The position numbers were made by a program, and so were the translations under genes. A DNA stretch of 5,257 nucleotides from Methanosarcina sp. (GTDB lineage Archaea; Halobacteriota; Methanosarcinia; Methanosarcinales; Methanosarcinaceae), in assembly GCA_003157235.1 (NCBI GenBank), contig PMJC01000143.1, positions 1,773 to 7,029 of the forward strand. The letters are read 5' to 3'. Within the stretch, counting starts at the first letter, position 1. Each line of letters begins with the position of its first letter. Shown one piece after another: positions 1 through 5,222 of this stretch. The notes beneath the pieces are model-generated. The model saw only the letters and a program-made list of their open reading frames with translations, was not told the DNA's origin and ran no database searches.

Positions 1-364
1 CCATGGCTTCCGAAACGATGAACTAAAAAATTTTGATATGCTCATTACGATTCCAACCTCTGAAATATATCCCATAATGAATCTTTCCCATGCAGTTGCA
101 GTTGTACTTTACGAACTTTCGGAGCTGGGAGGAGGAAACAATCCACTTGCAGATGGGTTTGACCTGCAGCTTCTTTACGGGCATTTGGAAGAACTGTTGG
201 AGAAAATAGACTATCCTTTCCACAAAAAAAACAAAACTTATCTTATGCTACGGAGAATATTCGGAAGAGCTGGTCTGACTCCGAGGGAAGTTCAAACTTT
301 GAGGGGTATAATAAGGAAAATAGAGAGAAAAATGGGATGCTCAATAAAAGAATCTGAAAGCTAG
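1..364 (+). CDS. trmJ: tRNA (cytidine/uridine-2'-O)-methyltransferase, TrmJ/SpoU family, C-terminal part
   Basis: This is the C-terminal 120 codons of a SPOUT-class RNA 2'-O-methyltransferase. The frame is open to the left edge from base 2, so the true start lies outside the window and the first internal ATG (38) is not the start. Visible are a G-F-R-N-D-E-L segment near the cut end, corresponding to family motif 2, then I-T-I-P-T-S and the motif 3 signature N-L-S-H-A-V-A-V-V-L-Y-E-L. These build the trefoil-knot SAM-binding site. A helical tail follows with M-L-R-R-I-F-G-R-A and E-V-Q-T-L-R-G-I, typical of the TrmJ C-terminal extension. Known family members methylate the ribose of tRNA position 32 using SAM; that target is inferred from the family. 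The gene ends at TAG (362-364), with a second in-frame TAG one codon later. Another SpoU-family specificity is possible but less likely. Confidence 0.88.
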   Translation, partial: HGFRNDELKNFDMLITIPTSEIYPIMNLSHAVAVVLYELSELGGGNNPLADGFDLQLLYGHLEELLEKIDYPFHKKNKTYLMLRRIFGRAGLTPREVQTLRGIIRKIERKMGCSIKESES

Positions 365-420
365 GAATAGAAAATCCGTAAAACATGGAAAAGTTCATAT
401 GAGAATAAGCATGTTCTTAC

Positions 421-436
421 ATTAGATTTTATTATC
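421..436 (+). promoter_or_regulatory. candidate TATA box for mcm
   Basis: A TATA-like TTTTATTAT lies at 427-435, preceded by ATTAGA. An archaeal start site about 25 bases downstream would fall near 455-460, giving a leader of about 30 bases to the ATG at 487 or about 70 bases to the ATG at 529. No clear purine-rich BRE matching the archaeal consensus is visible. The whole spacer is AT-rich, so chance matches are likely. Confidence 0.3.
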
Positions 437-456
437 GTTTTTTTCAATTTTTTGAA
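436..456 (+). terminator. U-rich putative archaeal transcription terminator after trmJ
   Basis: Two T-runs (T7 at 438-444 and T6 at 448-453) are separated by C-A-A, about 75 bases after the trmJ stop. Archaeal RNA polymerase commonly terminates at U-rich stretches without a strong hairpin. The weak palindrome TTCAA-tttt-TTGAA (443-456) overlaps the runs. The same AT-rich patch may instead belong to the mcm promoter, so the call is tentative. Confidence 0.4.
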
Positions 457-528
457 TTATTTTGTGCAAAACCAGTTTGAAAAAAAATGAGAGTTTTACA
501 TAAAAGTCAAAATAGTTCCGAGAATAAT

Positions 529-2637
529 ATGACTGAAACAGAAAGCAAGTGGGAAAAAAAGCTAAAAAAATTTTTTAAGGATTATTATTGGAATGAAATT
601 CTCCAGCTTGCAAACGAGTATCCTGACCAGAGAAGCCTTGGTGTGGATTTTACAGATATGGAGAAATTTGACAGAGAGCTTTCAAAAGAGTTTCTTGAGC
701 ATCCTGGAGAACTTCTAAAAGCTGCTGAGGTTGCATTGAAGGAAATAGACCTTCCTGTAGAAAAAAACCTCGAACAGGCTCATGTAAGGATAATAAAAAT
801 CCCTAATAGGATACCAATAAGAAATTTAAGAAGTAAACATCTTTCGCGCTTTGTTGCTATTGAAGGTATGATAAGGAAAGCTACTGAGGTCAGGCCAAGG
901 ATTACGAAAGCTGCTTTCCAGTGTCTCAGGTGCGGGCATATGACCTTGGTGGAGCAAAGCAGCTTCAAATTTGAGGAGCCCTTTGCAGGCTGTGAAGATG
1001 AAAATTGTGGAAAGAAAGGACCTTTTAAAGTTATAATAGAGGAATCTACTTTTATCGATGCCCAGAAACTCCAGATTCAGGAATCACCAGAAAATCTCAA
1101 AGGAGGAGCTCAGCCACAGAGTCTGGAAATTGATTCTGATGACGATCTAACAGGAAATGTCACTCCTGGGGATAGGGTCATAATTAATGGGATCTTGAAA
1201 TCTGTCCAACGTACTTTAAAAGATGGGAAATCTACCTTCTATGACCTTGTACTCCAAGCAAGTTCTATCGAACGCCTGGATAAGGATTATGACGAACTTG
1301 AAATAACTGTAGAAGACGAAGTAAAGATTCTTGAACTTTCCAGTGACCCTGCAATCTACAACAAAATTGTTAGTTCTGTTGCACCTTCAATCTATGGGTA
1401 CGAGGACATAAAAGAAGCCCTTTCCCTCCAATTATTTTCAGGTGTGGTGAAAAATCTTCCGGATGGTTCCAGGATAAGAGGAGATATTCATGTGATGCTT
1501 GTAGGAGACCCTGGAATTGCAAAAAGCCAGCTCCTGCGATATGTGGTCAAACTATCCCCAAGGGGAGTCTTTACTTCAGGACGGAGTGCATCTGCAAGCG
1601 GGTTGACTGCAGCTGCCGTAAAAGATGACCTGAATGACGGGAGATGGACCATCGAAGGTGGAGCCCTTGTAATGGCAGATATGGGAGTTGCTGCAGTTGA
1701 TGAAATGGACAAAATGAAGTCAGAGGATAAGAGCGCCCTGCACGAGGCAATGGAGCAGCAGACTATAAGTATAGCCAAAGCCGGGATTATTGCTACTCTT
1801 AAGTCTCGTTGCGCTCTTCTAGGAGCTGCAAATCCAAAATATGGACGTTTTGACCGTTATGAAGGCCTTGCAGAACAAATAAACATGCCTCCAGCTCTGC
1901 TCTCTCGTTTTGACCTTATCTTTGTTTTGCTTGATACCCCGAACCATGCTCTAGACAGCAGAATTGCAAACCACATTCTTCAGTCTCATTATGCAGGAGA
2001 ACTTTTCGAACAACGTCAAAAACTTCCTGGTTCCCATATTACGGAAGATTTTGTCGAAGCCGAAATGGAAGTTATCGAACCTATCATAGATCCTGAAATC
2101 ATGCAAAAATATGTTGCATATGCTCGTAAAAATGTTTTCCCGGTGATGGAGGGCGACGCACGTGATCGCCTAATGAAATTTTATACAGATCTTCGAAAAA
2201 CAGGAGAAGGCAAAGATACACCAGTACCTGTGACAGCCAGACAGCTGGAAGCCCTTGTCCGTCTGTCGGAAGCGAGCGCAAGAGTCCGCCTGAGCAATAA
2301 AGTCACTCTTGAGGATGCAGAAAGAACTATCAAAATCGTAATGAATTGCCTGAAAAACGTAGGTATTGACCCTGATACAGGAGCTCTTGATGCAGATATA
2401 ATTGCATCTGGCACAAGCATGAGCCAAAGGAACAAGATAAAAGCCCTTAGAGATATAATTAAAAAGGTAAGTGAGAGATATCCCGGAAAAGAAGGAGCTC
2501 CATTAGAAGAAGTGTATACAGAAGCTGAAGGCAAGCATGGAATAGATAGAACTCATGCAGAAGAGTATATCAAGAAAATGAAGCAGGGAGGAGACATTCT
2601 TTCCCCAGATCAGAAACATATAAGACTCGTCAATTGA
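529..2637 (+). CDS. mcm: Minichromosome maintenance (MCM) replicative DNA helicase
   Basis: This is the ATP-driven hexameric helicase of the archaeal replication fork, about 702 residues counted from the ATG at 529. The N-terminal domain carries a zinc site (C132, C135, C155, C160; C-x2-C and C-x4-C) and an OB-fold with a basic hairpin near K231-K234 that should contact DNA. The AAA+ core has Walker A G-D-P-G-I-A-K-S (326-333, K332), the helix-2 insert around 365-384, Walker B with D391-E392, the presensor-1 hairpin lysine K417, sensor 1 N435, arginine finger S-R-F-D (R460) and sensor 2 R571. A winged helix closes the protein (about 631-702). No intein or frameshift is seen and the length is normal. 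An in-frame ATG at 487 would add 14 residues. I prefer 529 because M-T-E-T-E leads straight into the conserved W-x-x-x-L-x-x-F-F region, but neither start has a good ribosome binding site. Confidence 0.97.
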   Translation: MTETESKWEKKLKKFFKDYYWNEILQLANEYPDQRSLGVDFTDMEKFDRELSKEFLEHPGELLKAAEVALKEIDLPVEKNLEQAHVRIIKIPNRIPIRNLRSKHLSRFVAIEGMIRKATEVRPRITKAAFQCLRCGHMTLVEQSSFKFEEPFAGCEDENCGKKGPFKVIIEESTFIDAQKLQIQESPENLKGGAQPQSLEIDSDDDLTGNVTPGDRVIINGILKSVQRTLKDGKSTFYDLVLQASSIERLDKDYDELEITVEDEVKILELSSDPAIYNKIVSSVAPSIYGYEDIKEALSLQLFSGVVKNLPDGSRIRGDIHVMLVGDPGIAKSQLLRYVVKLSPRGVFTSGRSASASGLTAAAVKDDLNDGRWTIEGGALVMADMGVAAVDEMDKMKSEDKSALHEAMEQQTISIAKAGIIATLKSRCALLGAANPKYGRFDRYEGLAEQINMPPALLSRFDLIFVLLDTPNHALDSRIANHILQSHYAGELFEQRQKLPGSHITEDFVEAEMEVIEPIIDPEIMQKYVAYARKNVFPVMEGDARDRLMKFYTDLRKTGEGKDTPVPVTARQLEALVRLSEASARVRLSNKVTLEDAERTIKIVMNCLKNVGIDPDTGALDADIIASGTSMSQRNKIKALRDIIKKVSERYPGKEGAPLEEVYTEAEGKHGIDRTHAEEYIKKMKQGGDILSPDQKHIRLVN

Positions 2638-2676
2638 TTTTTAGATTGAGTGAAACTCCAAAAACTAAGTCTAAAA
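2638..2676 (+). other. stem-loop immediately after the mcm stop codon
   Basis: TTTTAGA (2639-2645) pairs perfectly with TCTAAAA (2670-2676), and a T-G and a T-A pair extend the stem inward. Nested inside is a second hairpin, GAGT-gaa-ACTC (2648-2658), leaving about nine unpaired bases on the 3' side. The structure starts one base after the stop. It is followed by A- and C-rich sequence rather than a T-run, so it resembles a 3'-end stabilising or processing hairpin more than a classic terminator. The fold was read by eye, without an energy calculation. Confidence 0.45.
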
Positions 2677-2738
2677 TATCTTCCCAAACCCCAGAGAAAA
2701 ATACCACAAATAAAAACTATGTGAACACGGTCAAGCTG

Positions 2739-2747
2739 TAAATACTA
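2739..2747 (+). promoter_or_regulatory. weak TATA-like element upstream of the DUF424 gene
   Basis: TAAATACT (2739-2746) lies about 34 bases before the ATG at 2780, a distance that would give a leader of about ten bases. The whole spacer 2680-2779 is A-rich and no strong BRE precedes the box. The DUF424 gene could equally be transcribed by read-through from mcm. Confidence 0.2.
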
Positions 2748-2779
2748 AAAAGAAATAAAATACTACTGGGATGTAGAAT

Positions 2780-3070
2780 ATGTATCTAAAGATCTATAAA
2801 AATGGAGAGCACATTCTTATTGCAGCCTGCGATAAGGAAGTGCTTGGAAAAAAACTAAAACATGGCAACTCTGTAGTGGAGATTAGCAAGGCCTTTTATG
2901 GAGGGGCATATGTCTCAGAGGAAGAACTGCAGAAATCTCTTCATGGAGCCACGACTGGAAATCTCTTTGGGGAAAAAACTATCAAATGCGCCATAAAATG
3001 CGGGTTTATTGATCCGAATTCCGTGATAATGATCGATTATGTACCTCATGCCCAGATTTTCAGGATTTAA
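2780..3070 (+). CDS. DUF424 family conserved archaeal protein (COG2412 type)
   Basis: This 96-residue protein matches my recollection of the archaeal DUF424 family in length and in conserved positions: A-C-D (C17-D18), L-G (22-23), A-F-Y (38-40), N61 followed by G-E (64-65), and a C-terminal V-P-H-A-Q (88-92). Two further cysteines, C70 and C74, lie close together. It has no signal peptide or membrane segment and should be a compact cytosolic domain. No biochemical role is established to my knowledge. It lies 142 bases downstream of mcm on the same strand. The ATG at 2780 is chosen because the family motifs begin right after it; an ATG at 2771 runs directly into TAG. Only a weak Shine-Dalgarno-like TGGGA (2767-2771) precedes it. 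Family assignment is fairly firm, function unknown. Confidence 0.85.
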   Translation: MYLKIYKNGEHILIAACDKEVLGKKLKHGNSVVEISKAFYGGAYVSEEELQKSLHGATTGNLFGEKTIKCAIKCGFIDPNSVIMIDYVPHAQIFRI

Positions 3071-3072
3071 TA

Positions 3073-3204
3073 ATGATACTGTCGGAAAGATACCTGAAAG
3101 CCAAAATTCAGCAGAAATCAGTTGATTTAGTTTTCCAGGATGGATATAGATCGAAAGATAATAACTTAGTTATAGAGCGTAAATTACAGATTGTGATACC
3201 GTGA
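3073..3204 (+). CDS. possible 43-residue small protein between DUF424 and the coiled-coil genes
   Basis: An uninterrupted frame starts at ATG 3073, two bases after the DUF424 stop, and ends at TGA 3202-3204, overlapping the GTG start (3201) of the next gene. An AGGA (3062-3065) sits seven bases before the ATG. The product would be basic and hydrophilic (begins M-I-L-S-E-R-Y, ends Q-I-V-I-P), with no motif I recognise. The tight coupling at both ends is suggestive, but 43 open codons can arise by chance and the same stretch holds a promoter-like element. I regard it as unproven. Confidence 0.2.
   Translation: MILSERYLKAKIQQKSVDLVFQDGYRSKDNNLVIERKLQIVIP
3152..3173 (+). promoter_or_regulatory. 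candidate BRE/TATA promoter with overlapping 13-bp palindrome, driving the coiled-coil pair
   Basis: CGAAA (3152-3156) matches the archaeal BRE well and is followed directly by a TATA-like GATAATAA (3157-3164). Overlapping its 3' side is the perfect odd-centre palindrome ATAACT-t-AGTTAT (3161-3173). Transcription would begin near 3185, about 15 bases before the GTG at 3201. A palindrome touching the TATA box is where an archaeal repressor would bind, but no regulator can be named. Confidence 0.4.
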
Positions 3205-3824
3205 ATGAAAAAACCGAAAAAATTGGGATCAGAGTGCTAACAGAAGAGGAGCTGATATCAGCAGTTGTGGAAAAACACAAAAGGTTTCTGGAAGATGATA
3301 GAAAGGAATTCGAAGAACTAAACAGCAAATTGAACCAGATAGAAGAGAGCGCTAAAAATTTAAAGAATTCCAGAATCAAGTTTATGGAGAGAAACGAAAT
3401 CCTGAAGGAGAAACGACAACAGTTTTACCATCAAGCAGAAGCATTGCTTGAAAGGGAGATTTTCCCGAAACTCAACCAAATAACTGCCAATAAACTCAAG
3501 GAAGATATTAAAAAACTCAAAGGCCAGATAGAACCTGAAGAGGAACAGAAACTTAAGGGCTTATTTATAGAAAATCTGCGTGGAACTTTTCGGGTAACTG
3601 AGTTTGAAGAAAATCTTCTTCTACAAATCCAGGTTAGATTAGAGGAAGCCAGAAATTCAAATCTCGAACTAAAAGGAATAGTAGAATCTGAAAAACAGTT
3701 TGAAGAAGATGATAGCATCAAAGATGAAGAGATTTCGAAAAGTAAATCCCAGCACAAATGGCTCAATAGCAAAATAAAAAATCATGAAGAAGCCCTGGAT
3801 TACTGGGAAAAATTGAAAAAATAA
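3201..3824 (+). CDS. coiled-coil protein of unknown function (207 residues), possible COG1340-like relative
   Basis: The predicted product is strongly charged and helical, rich in Lys and Glu, without cysteine, signal peptide or membrane segment. Probable coiled-coil stretches run from about residue 26 to 88 and from about 134 to 207, with prolines at 89 and 112 marking breaks. I know no enzymatic motif in it. R-N-E-I-L-K-E-K-R (64-72) and E-x-x-L-L-L-Q-I ending in R-L-E-E-A (137-150) resemble the layout of the protein encoded directly downstream, so a distant relationship is possible. The start is GTG at 3201; GTGAT (3193-3197), complementary to the archaeal 16S 3' end, lies three bases before it. 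The nearby ATG at 3205 is out of frame. The next gene starts 31 bases after its stop, so the two are probably co-transcribed. Function unknown. Confidence 0.8.
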   Translation: MNEKTEKIGIRVLTEEELISAVVEKHKRFLEDDRKEFEELNSKLNQIEESAKNLKNSRIKFMERNEILKEKRQQFYHQAEALLEREIFPKLNQITANKLKEDIKKLKGQIEPEEEQKLKGLFIENLRGTFRVTEFEENLLLQIQVRLEEARNSNLELKGIVESEKQFEEDDSIKDEEISKSKSQHKWLNSKIKNHEEALDYWEKLKK

Positions 3825-3843
3825 CCATTTTTCGGAAACATGC

Positions 3844-3850
3844 GAGTGGT
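3844..3850 (+). promoter_or_regulatory. Shine-Dalgarno-like site deciding the ATG at 3856
   Basis: GAGTGGT (3844-3850) resembles the GAGGTG part of the archaeal ribosome-binding consensus and ends five bases before ATG 3856. The competing ATG at 3840 is in another frame, so this site supports 3856 as the true start of the second coiled-coil gene. Confidence 0.4.
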
Positions 3851-3855
3851 AGTAC

Positions 3856-4818
3856 ATGGACAACGACGTTTCAACCACAGGAATTGCAACGGCCGACCTT
3901 TCAAACCTTAGCGAACGGGAGCTGAAGTTAAAGGTAAACGAAATCAGAAGCAGGATAGAGAAAAGCGAACGTCAGTTAGCTTCGATATTTAAAGAACTAA
4001 AAATAAATAGAACTGATGTAGACGAACTGAAGGAAAAGAGAGACTTTTTGAACCAGCTGGTAAAAGAAAAGGTTGCAAAAGCGCAGGAACTCAGACGTAA
4101 ACGAGACGAGATTAACAGGGCAATTGGCAAGTATAAGGAAAAAAGGAGTGGGGTAAACTCGAAGACACAAGAATTGTTTTCTGGGATTGCGGTACTCAAA
4201 GAACAACGGGATGAGTGCAATAAACTTTCCCATGGAAGCATGGAATCTATCTCAAATGTTTATGAAGCTGAGCTCGATGCTTTCCTTAATAAAGAACTTC
4301 TTCTTGTAGTGGAAATTAAGATATTCCAGAAATTGAATGACCTCAGCAAACGCCTTGAAGCTGCAAAAAAGGCAAATGAATTGCACGCACAAATTCAGGA
4401 AAGTTATAGAGAATCTAAGGGAATCCATAAAGAGGGAGATGAATTCCATGAAAAAATCCAGGCACTCTCTGATGAATCTCAGGTCTGCCACTTAGAAATG
4501 CTCGAAAATTTCAAGTCTGCGGACGAAATCCGAAAAGAAGCAAATCTGTACCACGCCCTGCTTTCAGAAAATATCACAAATATAAATAAAATCAAGGAAA
4601 AAATTGACCCACTTAAAACTAATATTGCTAGCAGTCGGAATGAGATCTCCCTATATCTTGACAGGTTGAAGGACTTGCAGCTCACTAAAGATGAGCACAA
4701 AGTAAATCAAAAACATAGCAATGCTCGCGAAAAGCTCCATAAAAACGCTCGTTTGAGCATGGAAGACCTTAAACTCCTCATCGAAAAAGGAGATGTAAAA
4801 TTCTCTACAAAAGAGTAA
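3856..4818 (+). CDS. COG1340-type archaeal coiled-coil protein
   Basis: This 320-residue protein is almost entirely charged alpha-helix and has the architecture I associate with COG1340. A long N-terminal coiled coil (about 17-125) carries repeated K-R-D-E and R-D-x-x-N patterns. A break near 126-140 leads to E-L-L-L-V-V-E-I ending in R-L-E-A-A (147-170), then a third helical part with E-F-H-E-K-I and H-L-E-M (196-215). The short C-terminal cap is L-S-M-E-D-L-K-L-L-I-E-K-G (300-312). C121 and C211 are the only cysteines. There is no ATPase head, so it is not an SMC or Rad50 protein. Relatives are, as I recall, sometimes labelled phosphoserine phosphatase. D-N-D-V-S at residues 2-6 only superficially resembles a HAD motif, lies at the extreme N-terminus without a preceding strand, and does not support that name. 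A structural or scaffolding role is likely; the partner is unknown. Confidence 0.85.
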   Translation: MDNDVSTTGIATADLSNLSERELKLKVNEIRSRIEKSERQLASIFKELKINRTDVDELKEKRDFLNQLVKEKVAKAQELRRKRDEINRAIGKYKEKRSGVNSKTQELFSGIAVLKEQRDECNKLSHGSMESISNVYEAELDAFLNKELLLVVEIKIFQKLNDLSKRLEAAKKANELHAQIQESYRESKGIHKEGDEFHEKIQALSDESQVCHLEMLENFKSADEIRKEANLYHALLSENITNINKIKEKIDPLKTNIASSRNEISLYLDRLKDLQLTKDEHKVNQKHSNAREKLHKNARLSMEDLKLLIEKGDVKFSTKE

Positions 4819-4846
4819 GAATTCGAGAAGTCTATAGAATACGGTG

Positions 4847-4905
4847 GTGAAAATATATTTTGAAGAATCTATCTTAAGGTTATTCCTTTTGAATCATATT
4901 TTCAC
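4847..4905 (+). repeat. 10-bp inverted repeat downstream of the coiled-coil operon, probable 3'-end structure
   Basis: GTGAAAATAT (4847-4856) and ATATTTTCAC (4896-4905) are perfect reverse complements with 39 bases between them. Inside the loop is a small hairpin AAGG-ttatt-CCTT (4876-4888), with TTTT at 4887-4890 on its 3' side. The structure begins about 28 bases after the last stop codon, where a transcript-end signal is expected. It could instead be a regulatory or mobile-element remnant. Confidence 0.45.
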
Positions 4906-4943
4906 TTCAACTGTAGCTCATATTGTAACCTCTATTTTCTCAG

Positions 4944-4960
4944 CTTCCAAATTTAAATAT
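4944..4960 (+). promoter_or_regulatory. candidate TATA box in the 3' spacer
   Basis: TTTAAATAT (4952-4960) is a good match to archaeal TATA boxes and is preceded by a purine-containing CCAAA. Transcription would start near 4980-4985. No gene follows closely, so if real it would drive a non-coding RNA or a gene with a long leader beyond the window. AT-rich surroundings make false matches likely. Confidence 0.25.
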
Positions 4961-5028
4961 GACAGTTGAGTAAAAATAAATGCCTTTGTTTGTGTTATTT
5001 TGTCCATTGAAAATTAACATAAATATCT

Positions 5029-5205
5029 ATATAGTTTACCCAAGATAAATTTTATTAAATTAGTAAGAGCAAGGAAGTTGAAAAAAATCTGCAAGATAAC
5101 TTCACTCAATAATTCCGCTGATCCTGTGAGCCTCAAATGTTATGTTTAGACAATTGTATGCACTCCTCTTTAGATATTTTAGGGTCCTGTGTGGGTAAAC
5201 TATAT
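5029..5205. repeat. perfect 14-bp inverted repeat bounding 177 bases (MITE-like element or mirrored promoter motifs)
   Basis: ATATAGTTTACCCA (5029-5042) and TGGGTAAACTATAT (5192-5205) are exact reverse complements, separated by 149 bases without a recognisable gene. Size and arrangement fit a small non-autonomous element. However, I see no matching target-site duplication at the borders (ATCT on the left, TAAT on the right). Read outward, each arm gives GGTAAA followed by CTATAT, which can also be taken as a BRE plus TATA box pointing away from the centre on each strand. Confidence 0.5.
5074..5103 (+). other. internal two-step hairpin within the inverted-repeat segment
   Basis: GAAGTT (5074-5079) pairs with AACTTC (5098-5103). 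Directly stacked inside is ATCT-gca-AGAT (5087-5097), leaving seven unpaired bases (5080-5086, one G then A-rich) on the 5' side only. The resulting ten-base-pair hairpin with a one-sided bulge may be part of a structured RNA. There is no independent support. Confidence 0.3.
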
Positions 5206-5206
5206 T

Positions 5207-5222
5207 AATGAATATATATAGT
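5207..5222 (+). promoter_or_regulatory. TATA-like element near the right edge
   Basis: GAATATATATAG (5210-5221) is a strong TATA-like run following the right arm of the inverted repeat. A start site about 25 bases downstream would be near 5240, so a gene could begin beyond the window. An ATG at 5209 also opens a hydrophobic frame (M-N-I-Y-S-V-V-L-F-L-L-L) to the edge, but no ribosome binding site precedes it and it overlaps the TATA-like run. Confidence 0.3.

Noticed and set aside
554..576. Slippery-looking A-AAA-AAG (554-560) and A-AAA-AAA (564-570) heptamers in phase near the mcm 5' end, followed by a T6 run.
   Set aside because: A -1 shift meets a stop within a few codons, giving only a peptide of about 30 residues. 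The sequence simply encodes the conserved K-K-L-K-K-F-F of MCM, so programmed frameshifting is unlikely.
1488..1778. Minus-strand open frames inside mcm and the coiled-coil genes (for example 1488-1778, 2181-2534, 3431-3772).
   Set aside because: They lie wholly opposite well-supported coding sequence, have low-complexity Ser/Phe/Leu-rich translations expected from antisense of charged helices, and match no family I know.
3856..3876. D-N-D-V-S at the N-terminus of the 320-residue protein as a HAD phosphatase motif (phosphoserine phosphatase).
   Set aside because: It sits at residues 2-6 without a preceding hydrophobic strand, the fifth position is Ser instead of Thr or Val, and the rest of the protein is coiled coil without other HAD motifs.
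4012..4029. C/D-box-like TGATG ... CTGA pattern suggesting an archaeal guide RNA.
   Set aside because: It lies inside coding sequence, the C box is incomplete (no RUGAUGA), and no C'/D' pair or kink-turn spacing is visible.
3201..4818. Coiled-coil genes as SMC, Rad50 or ScpA-like components.
   Set aside because: Neither protein has Walker A, signature or Walker B motifs or globular heads; the resemblance is only heptad composition.
5137..5208. 23-codon ORF with three cysteines inside the inverted-repeat segment.
   Set aside because: Very short, only a weak GTGA upstream, overlaps the right repeat arm, and has no recognisable motif.
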